DNA of 64,000 nt from Gordonibacter massiliensis (ex Traore et al. 2017) (GCA_900170005.1 LT827128.1:558001-622000), one strand, 5' to 3'; positions 25,772 to 34,805 are shown, numbered from the stretch's first letter. Notes: a model not told the origin generated them from the letters alone. Made by a program: numbers and translations.

Positions 25772-27676
25772 ATGACGGATCTCTGGCCGCGCCTCGAGGC
25801 GCTGCTCGGCGATGCGGAGCGTCCCGCGCGCTACATCAACCGCGAATGGGGCTGCGTGTACAAGCCCGACGCGGACTTCCGCTTCTGCATGGTGTATCCC
25901 GACACCTACGAACTGGGTCAGGCGAACCAGGCCGTGCGCATCCTGGTGAACGCGGTGAACGCCGCAGACGGCATGGCCGCCGAGCGCGCGTTCCTGCCCG
26001 CGCCCGCCCTCTGCGATCGCATGCGCGCCGAGGGCCTGCCGCTGTTCTCCATCGAAAGCTGCGCCCCCGTGGCCGAGTTCGACGCGGTGGGCATCACGCT
26101 GCCGCACGAGCTGGCGGCCACGAACGTGCTGGAGACGCTCGATCTGGCCGGCATCCCGCTGCGCGCCGACGCGCGCGCCGAGGGCGACCCGCTCGTGCTG
26201 GGCGGCGGCCCGTGCGCCTACAACCCCGAGCCCTACGCGCCGTTCTTCGATGCCGTGAGCATCGGCGAGGGCGAGGAGGCCGTGCCCGAGGCGCTCGCCC
26301 TCATCCGCCGCCTCCGCGCCGAGGGCGCGCCGCGCGCCGCCATCCTGCGGGCGCTCGCGGACGAGCCGGGCTGGTACGTGCCGTCGCTCTACCGTTGGCG
26401 CGACGAGGCGGAGGCCCAGGAGGCGGGCACGTGGGTCGAGCCGGTTGAGCCGGGCCTGCCCGCGCGCATCGACAAGCGCCTGTTCGAGGGCTTCGCCGAG
26501 AGCTCCGGATGGGAGCCGTGCATCGTGCCCTTCACGGAAGTGGTGCACGATCGGCTGAACGTGGAGATCCTGCGCGGCTGCGCCCGCGGCTGCCGCTTCT
26601 GCCAGGCGGGCATGATGTACCGCCCCGTGCGCGAGCGCTCGGCCGACAACGTGGTCACGTCCGTGCTGGCGGGGCTTGCCGACACGGGCTACGACGAGGT
26701 GAGCCTGACGTCGCTCTCGTCCACAGACCACTCCCAGATCGCCGACATCCTCACGCGCCTCAACCACGCCTGCGAGGGCAAGGGCGTGCGCATCTCGGTG
26801 CCCTCGCAGCGCCTCGACGCGTTCGGCGTGGACATGGCCGGGCTCGTGGCGGGCCAGAAGAAGGGCGGCCTCACGTTCGCGCCCGAGGCCGGCACGCAGC
26901 GTTTGCGCGACGTTATCAACAAGAACGTGACCGAGGACAACCTGTTTGGCGCCTTGGACGCGGCCTTCGCGGCCGGGTGGAGGCGCGTCAAGCTGTACTT
27001 CATGATAGGCCTGCCCACCGAGACCGACGATGACATCAAGGGCATCGCGAGCCTGGCGAGCCGCGCCTACGACCGCGCGAAGGCCGCCGTGCCGCCCGAG
27101 CAGCGCGGCAACGTGCGCGTGAGCGTGTCGGTGGCCCTGTTCGTGCCGAAGGCCCAGACGCCGTTCCAGTGGGACGGCCAGATAGCGCCCGAGGAGGCGC
27201 TGCGCCGCGTGGGCATCCTGCGCCGCAGCGTGAAGTACAAGGCGGTGGACGTGCACTGGCACGACCCGTCCACGAGCTTCGTGGAGGCCGTCATGAGCCG
27301 GGGCGGGCGCGAGGCCGCCGCGTGGGTCGAGGCCGCCTGGCGGCGCGGCGCGCGCTTCGACGCGTGGACGGAGTGCTTCGACGGCGAGGCGTGGCGCGCG
27401 GCTGCCGACGAGGTGGGCATCGACCCGGAGGCCGTCGCGCAGACGAGCTACCCGCCGGATCGCGTCATGCCGTGGGCGCACATATCCACGGGCGTGTCCA
27501 CGCGCTTCCTGGCGCGCGAGCGCCGTTTGGCCGAGGAGGGCCGCACCACGCCCGACTGCACGTTCGGCACGTGCTCGGCGTGCGGCGCCTGCCCCTCCCT
27601 CGGTGCCGACAACGAACTGGCCGCCCCCCGCGTCGCGCCGGCGGCCGTCGAGGAACAGGAGGCCCCCCGTGCCTGA
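25772..27676 (+). CDS. B12-binding-like radical SAM protein (TIGR03960 type)
   Basis: The 634-aa protein has an N-terminal cobalamin-binding-like domain (about 30-200; LPHELAATNVLETLDLAGIPL, VLGGGPCAYNPEP), a radical SAM core with the CxxxCxxC motif in RGCARGCRFCQAG (about residue 270), and a C-terminal Cys cluster (CTFGTCSACGAC). Members of this family are usually beside or fused to a DUF2344 protein, as here. The reaction is not established; RNA or tRNA modification is one suggestion. AACGAAAGAAGG lies upstream of the ATG. Confidence 0.88.
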   Translation: MTDLWPRLEALLGDAERPARYINREWGCVYKPDADFRFCMVYPDTYELGQANQAVRILVNAVNAADGMAAERAFLPAPALCDRMRAEGLPLFSIESCAPVAEFDAVGITLPHELAATNVLETLDLAGIPLRADARAEGDPLVLGGGPCAYNPEPYAPFFDAVSIGEGEEAVPEALALIRRLRAEGAPRAAILRALADEPGWYVPSLYRWRDEAEAQEAGTWVEPVEPGLPARIDKRLFEGFAESSGWEPCIVPFTEVVHDRLNVEILRGCARGCRFCQAGMMYRPVRERSADNVVTSVLAGLADTGYDEVSLTSLSSTDHSQIADILTRLNHACEGKGVRISVPSQRLDAFGVDMAGLVAGQKKGGLTFAPEAGTQRLRDVINKNVTEDNLFGALDAAFAAGWRRVKLYFMIGLPTETDDDIKGIASLASRAYDRAKAAVPPEQRGNVRVSVSVALFVPKAQTPFQWDGQIAPEEALRRVGILRRSVKYKAVDVHWHDPSTSFVEAVMSRGGREAAAWVEAAWRRGARFDAWTECFDGEAWRAAADEVGIDPEAVAQTSYPPDRVMPWAHISTGVSTRFLARERRLAEEGRTTPDCTFGTCSACGACPSLGADNELAAPRVAPAAVEEQEAPRA

Positions 27677-28418
27677 TCCCCGCAACTTCCGCCTGCGGGC
27701 GACGTTCTGCAAGCAGGGGCGCCTGGCGCTGCTGTCGCATTTGGAGGTGGCCCGCGCGCTCGAGCGCACCGTGCGCCGCGCCGGGCTTCCGTTCGCCATC
27801 AGCCAGGGGTTCTCGCCGCATATGAAGATCGCCTTCGGAGCGGCGCTGCCCGTGGGGGTGGGCGGCCTGCGCGAGGTGTTCGACCTGCAGCTCACCCGCT
27901 ACGTGCCGCCCGAGGGGGCCCTGGAGGCCCTGCAGGCGGCGAGCCCGCCCGACCTCATGGTGAAGAGCTGCCGCTACATCGAGGCCGGCGAGCCGGCCGC
28001 CTCCGTGGCGTACCCGCTGAGCACCTACCGCGCGCTGCTGTCCTGCGCGCCCGCCGCGCTGCCCGTGCCCGACGAGGTGACCGTCGTGCGCAAGAAGAAG
28101 GAGAAGGTGCTGCGCGTGTCCGACTTCCTGGTAGGGGAGATGCAGGTGGCCGGCGCCGTGGCCACGTTCACGCTCGAGGCGAAGCCCACGGGCTCCCTGC
28201 GTCCCGACGTGCTGCTGCGCGCCTGCGTGGACGCGTACAACAACGCAGGGGGAGGGGACGCGCCGGAGGGAGCCGTGCGTGCTCGCCGCGTCGGGAACGC
28301 CCTCAAGGTGTGGGAATACGAGTTGGACGCCGACGGGGCTGCGCACGGCTACGCCCCCTGCGCCCCCGGCGAGCTTCTGCGCATCGTGTCCGTCACGCGC
28401 ATCGACCAGCGCGCCTGA
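27669..28418 (+). CDS. DUF2344 protein (TIGR03936 type)
   Basis: The 249-aa protein begins FRLRATFCKQGRLALLSHLEVARALERT, then FAISQGFSPHMKIAFGAALPVGVG: the conserved start of DUF2344. The GTG start overlaps the radical SAM gene by 8 bp, with AGGAGG upstream, so the pair is co-translated. In many bacteria the same pair precedes ribonuclease E/G; here a hairpin ends the unit. Function is probably shared with the radical SAM partner. Confidence 0.88.
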   Translation: MPDPRNFRLRATFCKQGRLALLSHLEVARALERTVRRAGLPFAISQGFSPHMKIAFGAALPVGVGGLREVFDLQLTRYVPPEGALEALQAASPPDLMVKSCRYIEAGEPAASVAYPLSTYRALLSCAPAALPVPDEVTVVRKKKEKVLRVSDFLVGEMQVAGAVATFTLEAKPTGSLRPDVLLRACVDAYNNAGGGDAPEGAVRARRVGNALKVWEYELDADGAAHGYAPCAPGELLRIVSVTRIDQRA

Positions 28419-28443
28419 CAATCCCGCCCTGTCTGCACGCGAA

Positions 28444-28481
28444 AGCGCCCGCAACCTGCTTAAAAGCGGGGTGCGGGCGCT
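28444..28481 (+). terminator. Hairpin after the radical SAM operon
   Basis: AGCGCCCGCA and TGCGGGCGCT are perfect 10-bp arms with an 18-bp loop, 25 bp after the stop. There is no T tract, so intrinsic termination is uncertain. Confidence 0.6.
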
Positions 28482-28528
28482 GGGGTGCGGTGCTGTTTCG
28501 TCGGCATCGACCGATGCCGCAGAGGTTA

Positions 28529-28708
28529 TCAAGCTCGGCAGTTCGAGCGGTCGGGAGCCTGCAGTTCCTTGAGCCAGGCCGCGTAGGCCTCCTTGTCGCT
28601 GCGGGCGGGGAAATTCTTGCGCGGCGGCGCGGCGGCCTTCCGATCCGCCTGCTCGGCGGCGCCTTCGGGCGCGGTGCCGTGCGTCGTCGAAGTCGATGTC
28701 TCTGTCAT
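28529..28708 (-). CDS. Small hydrophilic protein, 59 aa
   Basis: A 59-residue frame (start MTETSTSTTHGTAPEG) has AGGTGA 4 bp before its ATG. It is disordered for the first 30 residues and ends in a possible helix (SDKEAYAAWLKELQAPD). No domain is recognised. It is convergent with the DUF2344 gene and lies 218 bp from the HxlR gene; nothing is seen in that gap. A real small protein is plausible, but support is limited to the ribosome binding site and composition. Confidence 0.45.
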   Translation of the reverse strand: MTETSTSTTHGTAPEGAAEQADRKAAAPPRKNFPARSDKEAYAAWLKELQAPDRSNCRA

Positions 28709-28926
28709 GCGATCACCTGCCTTGCGAATGCGCTGGACGGGTCTTCGGGGCCGATGACGGGCGCGCCGTCCGCCGACTCCCAGAACGGGCACGCGCCGCC
28801 CTCGCGCGCCTTCCTTTCCTCGAAGTATAGGAAATCCCGCTAACGTTGGAAAGACGTATGCGAAAACTTGAGTCGCTCTACTTTTCCATAGCGGCTTCCA
28901 CCAGCATCGATGCGCTGGTCGGCACC

Positions 28927-29304
28927 TTAGGGGCGGTAGTCGCAGCGCTGGCAGCGGGCCAGCTCGAGCGAGCTCTCCTCTTTGAAGAACGATCCCGACC
29001 ATTGGCAGATATGCCGCAGTACGGGCAGCAGCGATTGGCCTTTCTCGGTCAGCCGGTACTCCACGCGCGGGGGTATCTCCTCGTACTGGATGCGCTGCAC
29101 GAGGCCCTGCTCGGCCAGCTCCTTGAGCGCGCCCGCCAGGGCGGCGTCGGTCACGTTGGCCATCTCGCTGCGCACGGCGCTGTAGCGCAGCGGCCCGTCG
29201 GAGAGCACGCACACGATGCGCGACTTCCACTTGCCGCCGAACACGTCCAGCCCGTACTCCAGCGGGCAGCGGATATCCTTCTCGAGCTTGCGCTTGCGTG
29301 CCAT
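28927..29304 (-). CDS. HxlR-family winged-helix regulator
   Basis: The 125-aa protein has the HxlR order: a conserved Cys near the start (DIRCPLEYGLDVFGGKWK), the recognition helix region (MANVTDAALAGALKELAEQGLV) and the wing IPPRVEYRLTEKGQSLLP. The C-terminal CQRCDYRP adds two cysteines. Such regulators often sense thiol-reactive or quinone compounds through cysteine. It is divergent from three redox-type genes, its probable targets. The ATG at 29304 has AAGGA 7-8 bp upstream. Confidence 0.88.
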   Translation of the reverse strand: MARKRKLEKDIRCPLEYGLDVFGGKWKSRIVCVLSDGPLRYSAVRSEMANVTDAALAGALKELAEQGLVQRIQYEEIPPRVEYRLTEKGQSLLPVLRHICQWSGSFFKEESSLELARCQRCDYRP

Positions 29305-29354
29305 GGGGCGTCCTTTCTTCCTTCGTAAAGCATAGCGCATGCATCGTTGAATTG

Positions 29355-29382
29355 AAGTGACTATGAAAATCTTAAGTCGCTT
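29355..29382. promoter_or_regulatory. Imperfect dyad AAGTGAC-N14-GTCGCTT in the divergent region
   Basis: Seven-bp arms with one mismatch lie in an AT-rich patch between the HxlR gene and its divergent neighbours, where an HxlR operator would be expected. The dyad is weak. Confidence 0.35.
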
Positions 29383-29486
29383 AACATTTTGCTAACCACT
29401 TCCGGTTTTTGAGCCTGCGTCGTATCGTAAGGGAAACTTGGCGCGCGAGTTCAACCGTATCGATGTGCAACGCGAAAGGACCGCTC

Positions 29487-29777
29487 ATGGAAGCCAAAGC
29501 CTACCTAGAGATCACCATGAAGATATCCGAAGAAAACCGTCCCGCAGCCGCCCAGGTGTACGCCGCGTACCGCCAGCCGTTTCTGGACACCGTTCCCGGC
29601 GCGCTGACCAAGGCGCTGCTCGTCCGCCCCGAGGACGTGCAGGTGCTGCACGGTTTCGACAGCATGGAGAACGCCCGGGCCTACCTGGAAAGCCCGCTGT
29701 TCGCCGGCGACGTGGTCGCCGGCTTGAAGCCCACGTGGGACGCCGATCCCAGCGTGGTCGTGTACGAGGTCGCGTAG
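29487..29777 (+). CDS. Small monooxygenase-like/dabb-like protein
   Basis: The 96-aa protein has an alternating beta/alpha pattern (KAYLEITMKISEENRPAAAQVYAAY, then ALTKALLVRPEDVQVLHGFDSMENARAYLESPLF) resembling the ferredoxin-like fold of ABM or dabb proteins, which dimerise and act on quinones or heme. No catalytic residue can be named. AAAGGA 7 bp upstream sets the ATG. It is first of three genes divergent from the HxlR regulator. Confidence 0.6.
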   Translation: MEAKAYLEITMKISEENRPAAAQVYAAYRQPFLDTVPGALTKALLVRPEDVQVLHGFDSMENARAYLESPLFAGDVVAGLKPTWDADPSVVVYEVA

Positions 29778-29795
29778 ACAGAAGAAGGAGGAGCC

Positions 29796-30248
29796 ATGAA
29801 AAGCACCAGCAGCATCGAGGTTTCGAGCACGGGCGAGGGCCTGCAGGTCAAGGCCCGTTGCCGAGGGTTCGAGATCACGTTCGACGAGCCCGAGGACATG
29901 GGCGGCACGAACGCGGGCATGAACCCCGTGGAAGGCCTGCTCTGCTCGCTCGGAGCCTGCCAGTCCATCGCGTCCATGATATTCGCCCATGCGCAGCAGA
30001 TCCCCCTGGAGGGCGTCAGCATGGAGGTCGAGGGCGATATCGACCCCGAGGGCTTCATGGGCAACCCGGACATCCGCAACGGGCTACAGGAGGTGCGCTG
30101 CAAGGTGCGCCTCGTGTGCGGTGACGAGGACGCGGCGCGCAAGCTGGCGGCGCTGGCCGCCGAGCGCTGCCCCGTGGGGGACTGCCTGAAGAACCCCGTG
30201 CCGCTTGTGTGCACGGAAGTGGTTGTCGAGGCACCTGCCGAGGAGTAA
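29796..30248 (+). CDS. OsmC/Ohr-family protein
   Basis: The 150-aa protein has the two conserved family cysteines in LCSLGACQ (about residue 52) and ERCPVGDCL (about residue 128), at positions used for peroxide reduction. OsmC proteins detoxify organic hydroperoxides in the cytoplasm. It lies 18 bp after the ABM-like gene, with AAGGAGGAG upstream, in an apparent HxlR-controlled unit. Confidence 0.88.
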   Translation: MKSTSSIEVSSTGEGLQVKARCRGFEITFDEPEDMGGTNAGMNPVEGLLCSLGACQSIASMIFAHAQQIPLEGVSMEVEGDIDPEGFMGNPDIRNGLQEVRCKVRLVCGDEDAARKLAALAAERCPVGDCLKNPVPLVCTEVVVEAPAEE

Positions 30249-30348
30249 GCTGAAGCCAAGGATGCGCGGGGCGGTTCCGACGCGGCCCGAGAGACGGCCG
30301 CCGGGGCTCCGGTGTCGCCTCGCGCGGGATACGGAAGGGGTGCTTGCC

Positions 30349-30756
30349 ATGGCGAAGATGCCGCAAGCCTGCCAAGACATGATCAACAACGCGTACGCGG
30401 CGGCGTTCTCCACCTGCTCTGACGGCGTGCCCAACGTGGTGCCGGTGAGCATGAAGCAGGTGATCGACGACGAGACGGTCATGGTGTCCGACCAGTACAT
30501 GGGCAAAAGTTTGGCCAACCTGCGCCAGAACCCGCACGTCGCCCTGTCCGTTTGGGACGACGAAGGCGGCTTCCAGGTGAAGGGGAGCGCGACCTACGAA
30601 AACGAGGGCCCGCGCTACGAGGCCGTGGCCGCGCAGGTGAAGGAGATACTGAGCTCCATGGGCTACGACTTCACCAGCAAGGGCGTGTGCTACCTCCACG
30701 TGGAGGAAGTCTATTCGGTCACTCCCGGCGAGCACGCGGGCGAGCAGCTGGCGTAG
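30349..30756 (+). CDS. Pyridoxamine 5'-phosphate oxidase-like flavin protein
   Basis: The 135-aa split-barrel protein has NAYAAAFSTCSDGVPNVVPVSM and GKSLANLRQNPHVALSVWD, typical of FMN-binding PNPOx-like proteins. Small members reduce or sequester flavins, F420 or heme; the substrate here is unknown. AAGGGG about 8 bp upstream sets the ATG at 30349. Its 3' end is the last GC-rich gene before the AT-rich island. Confidence 0.85.
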   Translation: MAKMPQACQDMINNAYAAAFSTCSDGVPNVVPVSMKQVIDDETVMVSDQYMGKSLANLRQNPHVALSVWDDEGGFQVKGSATYENEGPRYEAVAAQVKEILSSMGYDFTSKGVCYLHVEEVYSVTPGEHAGEQLA

Positions 30757-30830
30757 GGCGGAGCGCGCGCCGTGCAACGAGGCGGCCCGATGCTCGAGCC
30801 CGGCGAGCGGCGCCGCGCAAGCTCGGGATA

Positions 30831-30839
30831 GGGGGGGGG
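30831..30839. repeat. Run of nine G at the island edge
   Basis: A homopolymer of nine G marks the exact change from GC-rich to AT-rich DNA. It is non-coding. Confidence 0.6.
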
Positions 30840-30994
30840 TAGCGATGTATCTTAAATAGAAACAGAATATGCGTTCTGAACCGGTGCTTCTTGTCGTGCT
30901 TTCTTTGAACGTGCAATATGATTTCAATCCAAACTTAAATCGGCTTGGCGAAACTAGGTATTCATCAGTTCTCGTCTAAACAGGAATAAGCATG

Positions 30995-31033
30995 GTTAAG
31001 CACTGTTAAGCACTGTTAAGCACTGTTAAGCAC
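30995..31033. repeat. Tandem 10-bp repeat GTTAAGCACT, 3.9 copies
   Basis: Four exact consecutive units lie in the gene-free stretch 30757-31082, just beyond the stop of the membrane protein gene. They may be iteron-like binding sites, a slippage product or part of an integration scar. The rest of that stretch holds AT-rich sequence with no gene. Confidence 0.8.
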
Positions 31034-31082
31034 GGCTGCACCAGACCCAAAAGGCTAGATACTGTCTTGGCGAAAAGCAGTA

Positions 31083-32528
31083 TTATCGATAACTATCGTC
31101 AGTATGAAAATCTTTAAACCAGTGCGGAAGTCTAGCTTCATCATTGCCATCAACGAAATAACTCAATATTGAGCATTGATCCATCGAAGGAGGCGCTGTG
31201 CCTTCATATTTCATAGGAGGAAAGTCTCCATTGGATGCACCCATACCAAAAGTGAATCCCGTCCTATTACTCATCCAGCAGGCATAGGATTCTCGATCAT
31301 CTGAAACATAAGACCCACTTGTACATTCATGTGGCGTGAAGGCTTCAACAAAATCCTTTTGCATATTTACTGAATAGGAATGTCTCTCTTGCCAATTACG
31401 ATTTTGAATGCTTGCAATAGACCAAAGGTTGGTTTTTATCTTCTCAAGATTTTCCCAATCCCGCCAAATGCCATCTTCGTCAAAACCTGCCTTACCTAGG
31501 CCGGATTCCATACGTGTAAGCTTTGCATTTTCTTTTGCAGCAGATTCTTTGATGCGCTTTTTGTAGTCTTTTATGAAATCTGCCTGCTCTTTCCACGAAA
31601 GACATTCTGCATAGTTCGTGGCCTCGAGGTAACCAAAATGCTTTATGTTTACTAATAATGGAAACAAGAGAAGATAGAGATGAGCCTTGCTAACGATGTT
31701 TATCCTTCTTGAACTCATTTTTATACGAATGCCGAGCATTTCATAGGCTGCATAGTATCCGAGCGCAACAGCGAACGGCATCATCAAGATTGGATAATAA
31801 ACACTCATAGCTATGCCTTCAAGTTCGGTTAGCCAATCTATACCGCCCCATTCGCTTATCAATTCTATAGACGCTGTTACAAAAATCACTAATCCGATAA
31901 TAGCGAGGATGCAGCCAGATAGTTTCGCAACGCTCTCTCCGTCAGATTGATGTTTTCCCATTATTTGAAAACAAGTAAAAACTAGAATGGAGAGCTGCAA
32001 GATAATCTCAACAGGAAGAGAAAAGCTTTCAATCCCAATATAGAAAGCAACTGCTGCACCAATACTTACTTCAGGTAACACAAATTGCCTGAAAATCGAG
32101 GTTATTGAATGCGCCTTAACAGCAATAAACAGCGATGAAAAACCAACAAATACAACCTCAAGTAAAGTATCTAACAAAATGTCGGAGGACCAAATTCCGA
32201 CACGAGACGCAATCAAGAATATTATGAATGAACAAGCTACCAGCAAAAGTGCCGTCACGATTATTTTTGGTGTCGAGGCGGCGACAATTACATCGTGTAT
32301 GCCTGCAAGCATCTTTCTTGGGTTCCCTTTAGAAAAGGCGAACGCCACAATCGCTAATAAAAGCAAGAGCGTTGCAATCTCTCGATTGTTTATTTGGTAA
32401 CTAATCGTCTGGAAAAACCACGATAAGCTATTGTGCATTTCAGACAATAAAGTTTGAAAGTATATAATAGCTTCCTCGGAAGTTGGCAGAAAATCGAGTA
32501 GTTCGTTCAATAGTGTGATTATCTCCAA
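31083..32528 (-). CDS. Unrecognised multi-span membrane protein of the AT-rich island
   Basis: The 481-aa protein has about eight hydrophobic segments between residues 48 and 300 (for example REIATLLLLLAIVAFAF and IIVTALLLVACSFIIFLIA). A hydrophilic C-terminal domain of roughly 180 residues follows, beginning with Lys/Glu-rich helices (KDYKKRIKESAAKENAKL) and ending with a Cys/Trp-containing region (HECTSGSYVS, ACWMSNRTGFTFGMG). I recognise no family. The start is uncertain: the frame opens with TTG and a poor ribosome binding site. Codons are AT-rich, unlike the neighbours, indicating transfer. It is third in a minus-strand series; the 254 bp upstream hold AT-rich DNA without a gene. Confidence 0.75.
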   Translation of the reverse strand: MEIITLLNELLDFLPTSEEAIIYFQTLLSEMHNSLSWFFQTISYQINNREIATLLLLLAIVAFAFSKGNPRKMLAGIHDVIVAASTPKIIVTALLLVACSFIIFLIASRVGIWSSDILLDTLLEVVFVGFSSLFIAVKAHSITSIFRQFVLPEVSIGAAVAFYIGIESFSLPVEIILQLSILVFTCFQIMGKHQSDGESVAKLSGCILAIIGLVIFVTASIELISEWGGIDWLTELEGIAMSVYYPILMMPFAVALGYYAAYEMLGIRIKMSSRRINIVSKAHLYLLLFPLLVNIKHFGYLEATNYAECLSWKEQADFIKDYKKRIKESAAKENAKLTRMESGLGKAGFDEDGIWRDWENLEKIKTNLWSIASIQNRNWQERHSYSVNMQKDFVEAFTPHECTSGSYVSDDRESYACWMSNRTGFTFGMGASNGDFPPMKYEGTAPPSMDQCSILSYFVDGNDEARLPHWFKDFHTDDSYR

Positions 32529-32782
32529 TACTAGCTTGCATGCTACATACGCTAATTCGGCCCTACTTTGCTATGGTCGATCCGATGCGGATACAGCGGA
32601 TACAAAATACAAAATCAAACCTATTACAATAACGGTTCCAATCCAAGCATTGCTCTAACTTCATTAGGGGTATAACAATTATTTTCCTGCTTTCCCTTGA
32701 AGTGGATAACTGACCCCGTGTTACCTACTTCCTTTCATAAGTTAATCATTTGGCTAAAGCAATATCTTTCAGTATCTTTGGT

Positions 32783-33343
32783 TTATTTCTTCAGTCTAAA
32801 GAAACCATGCCCTTTGCGATTTTCGGCCTTTTCTTCGTTGTACTGCTCGATCCTGTCAAACACAGACTGAAGATTACACTCCTTCATGGCATTGATCTCC
32901 CGTCCATGTTTTTCCATCATTATTAGTCGCAAAGCTTCAAGTTCTTGCTGGTCGATGATGTTATCTTCCAGCATCTTTCCGTATTGCTTATAGAATTTGA
33001 TTTCGTCGGGTGTCATTTGCTTTCCCGTATTCACTACATCAAGCAGCAATATCAAATAATCGTATGAAGCATATTGGCAAATCAGTTCATCTTGAATCTC
33101 ACCCTTGAGCTCCCGCTTTTGTTTAAAGTTAAGTATGCCTAGAGCTCTATAGTTTAAAAGTAGTTGTTTGATTTCGTCATTCTGCTCCCTAGCAACCTGT
33201 TTTAGCTCCGCAACATCTGCTTGTAGACATAGAACTTGCTTTTGCAGTTTGTTGATCTCCGGCTGCCTTACAAGTGCTCCAGCAACAAATCCTCCTGCGC
33301 CGCACAATGTTCCAACAAGTCCGACAAAAACCTTATCGTACAT
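32783..33343 (-). CDS. Unrecognised membrane-anchored coiled-coil protein of the island
   Basis: The 186-aa protein has one N-terminal hydrophobic segment (VFVGLVGTLCGAGGFVAGALV, about 5-25, given here as the span) and then a coiled coil (about 28-62: INKLQKQVLCLQADVAELKQ). A charged helical domain with a basic tail (HGFFRLKK) follows. No catalytic motif is seen. GGGAGGA about 7 bp upstream gives a clear start. It begins 26 bp after the stop of the upstream gene, so those two are probably one transcript. It might tether or oligomerise its partners at the membrane. Confidence 0.7.
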   Translation of the reverse strand: MYDKVFVGLVGTLCGAGGFVAGALVRQPEINKLQKQVLCLQADVAELKQVAREQNDEIKQLLLNYRALGILNFKQKRELKGEIQDELICQYASYDYLILLLDVVNTGKQMTPDEIKFYKQYGKMLEDNIIDQQELEALRLIMMEKHGREINAMKECNLQSVFDRIEQYNEEKAENRKGHGFFRLKK

Positions 33344-33369
33344 CCCTATTCCTCCCTATTGAACAATAG

Positions 33370-34467
33370 CTACAGTAAATCCTGCAGCACGTTGTGCTCA
33401 TCAATCACATCAATGACTTCTTCGTGTAGATGTCGGGCTCTGTTATCTAGAAGCTGAGTTCTTCTATTGCTTTCAAATATAAGGCTGGCGAGTTCTTTTG
33501 CCATTGCTCCCCCAAGAGGATAGTTGATATAAGGAATGCCATTTTGCCTTGTTGCGCCAACAATGGCCTGTGCAAAAAAGCTCATTGAGTATGAGATTAA
33601 TCTTATCTGGGTCTTACGTATCGCGTCTTCTATGTCCCTTGCATGAAGATAAGCAGAAGTTAAAGCAAGCGCAGCCCCTCCGCCTATAAAATCTTGCGCT
33701 CTTAATGTGAATAAATGGCTGTATATCGACTCTGCTTGCTGCTTATTCCCAGTCGTCTCAATAGAAAGCTCTTGGACAATATCGATAATTTTATTCCATG
33801 ATCTGCCATCATCAGCCGTTGAATCAACGTAAGAAGAAAACGGTGCGGGTAATCCTTGGCTCGAAAAAGTGTCTGCAATCAAATGTCTCGTAGCTTGCAA
33901 AGTACCGCCCAAGACGCTTTCCCTTTGCTTTATCATCATTGTAAAGGGATTATGGGGAGTTAGAGATTCACCTATCGCAAAAATATCGTGTCCGCCAAGA
34001 AGTCTATGAAATTGTGCATACGCATTTGCTACGTCTCTTGTATTCCATTGTCCTTCGTATTGATCCAACCAGTCATCTTTGTGGTGCAGTGTCTTTCCCA
34101 AAATCTTTTGCATAGCATCAAAGCTTCCGGACTTGTCACTTGCAGCATCGTGGATGCCCTCTAACCACTTCGCAAAATGCTTGCTTGTAGTAATAAAAGT
34201 GCTTACTACCGTTGTCGTAAGGCACCACGCCATATCAAGCCTATCGATATTCGACGGCAACGCTTCCAACATATTGATAGACTGAGGCGCTAAAGCTGTT
34301 TCGTGGAGATCGCAAAGGTAAATATCCTCTATTTCAGATAAAGTTTGGAAATCTAACAGCTCTGAATCATAAGTGGCTTCATTGATTTCACGTATGTTGC
34401 AGTCCGTCAAATCAGTCTTGTGATTTGACGCTTGATTATTAGGGTCAGAACACATGAGACCATCCAT
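33370..34467 (-). CDS. Unrecognised 365-aa helical protein of the island
   Basis: A soluble, mostly helical protein without signal peptide. Notable stretches are HRLLGGHDIFAIGESLTPHNP (about 150-170), GGTLQATRHLIADTF, and a possible hydrophobic helix in FIGGGAALALTSAYLHARD (about 270-288). A Cys-containing acidic N-terminus precedes these. I can assign no fold or family. It is first of three minus-strand genes and lies 261 bp below the tRNA-Asp 3' end, where the only structure is the tRNA terminator and two TGCCATTA copies. ATGs at 34467 and 34455 are both possible starts. Confidence 0.7.
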   Translation of the reverse strand: MDGLMCSDPNNQASNHKTDLTDCNIREINEATYDSELLDFQTLSEIEDIYLCDLHETALAPQSINMLEALPSNIDRLDMAWCLTTTVVSTFITTSKHFAKWLEGIHDAASDKSGSFDAMQKILGKTLHHKDDWLDQYEGQWNTRDVANAYAQFHRLLGGHDIFAIGESLTPHNPFTMMIKQRESVLGGTLQATRHLIADTFSSQGLPAPFSSYVDSTADDGRSWNKIIDIVQELSIETTGNKQQAESIYSHLFTLRAQDFIGGGAALALTSAYLHARDIEDAIRKTQIRLISYSMSFFAQAIVGATRQNGIPYINYPLGGAMAKELASLIFESNRRTQLLDNRARHLHEEVIDVIDEHNVLQDLL

Positions 34468-34682
34468 TTTCTTAAGATCAAGTAAATAAAACCATTATAA
34501 GAAAATTCATACAGACAATCTCTGTTAAGTTTGCCGGAGATATATCAGAATCAAACTGCCATTAGGTGCCATTAAGGGGAAATAGATGTACTTTAGGGCA
34601 TTTCTACAAAGCGTATTTTGATCAAAGCAGACCCGCCTTCTTGCCTATAACCCCCAAAATGTGATTCTGGAATCCAAGAAAT

Positions 34683-34717
34683 CAAAAAAGGCCAGGAGTA
34701 GAAACGACTCCTGACCT
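34683..34717 (-). terminator. Rho-independent terminator after tRNA-Asp
   Basis: On the minus strand GGTCAGGAGT and ACTCCTGGCC form a stem followed by TTTTTTG, directly downstream of the tRNA. Confidence 0.88.
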
Positions 34718-34728
34718 CGGCATTCGAA

Positions 34729-34805
<77 letters not shown>

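Noticed and set aside
30995-31033. CRISPR array
   Set aside because: Ten-bp head-to-tail repeats without spacers; no cas genes.
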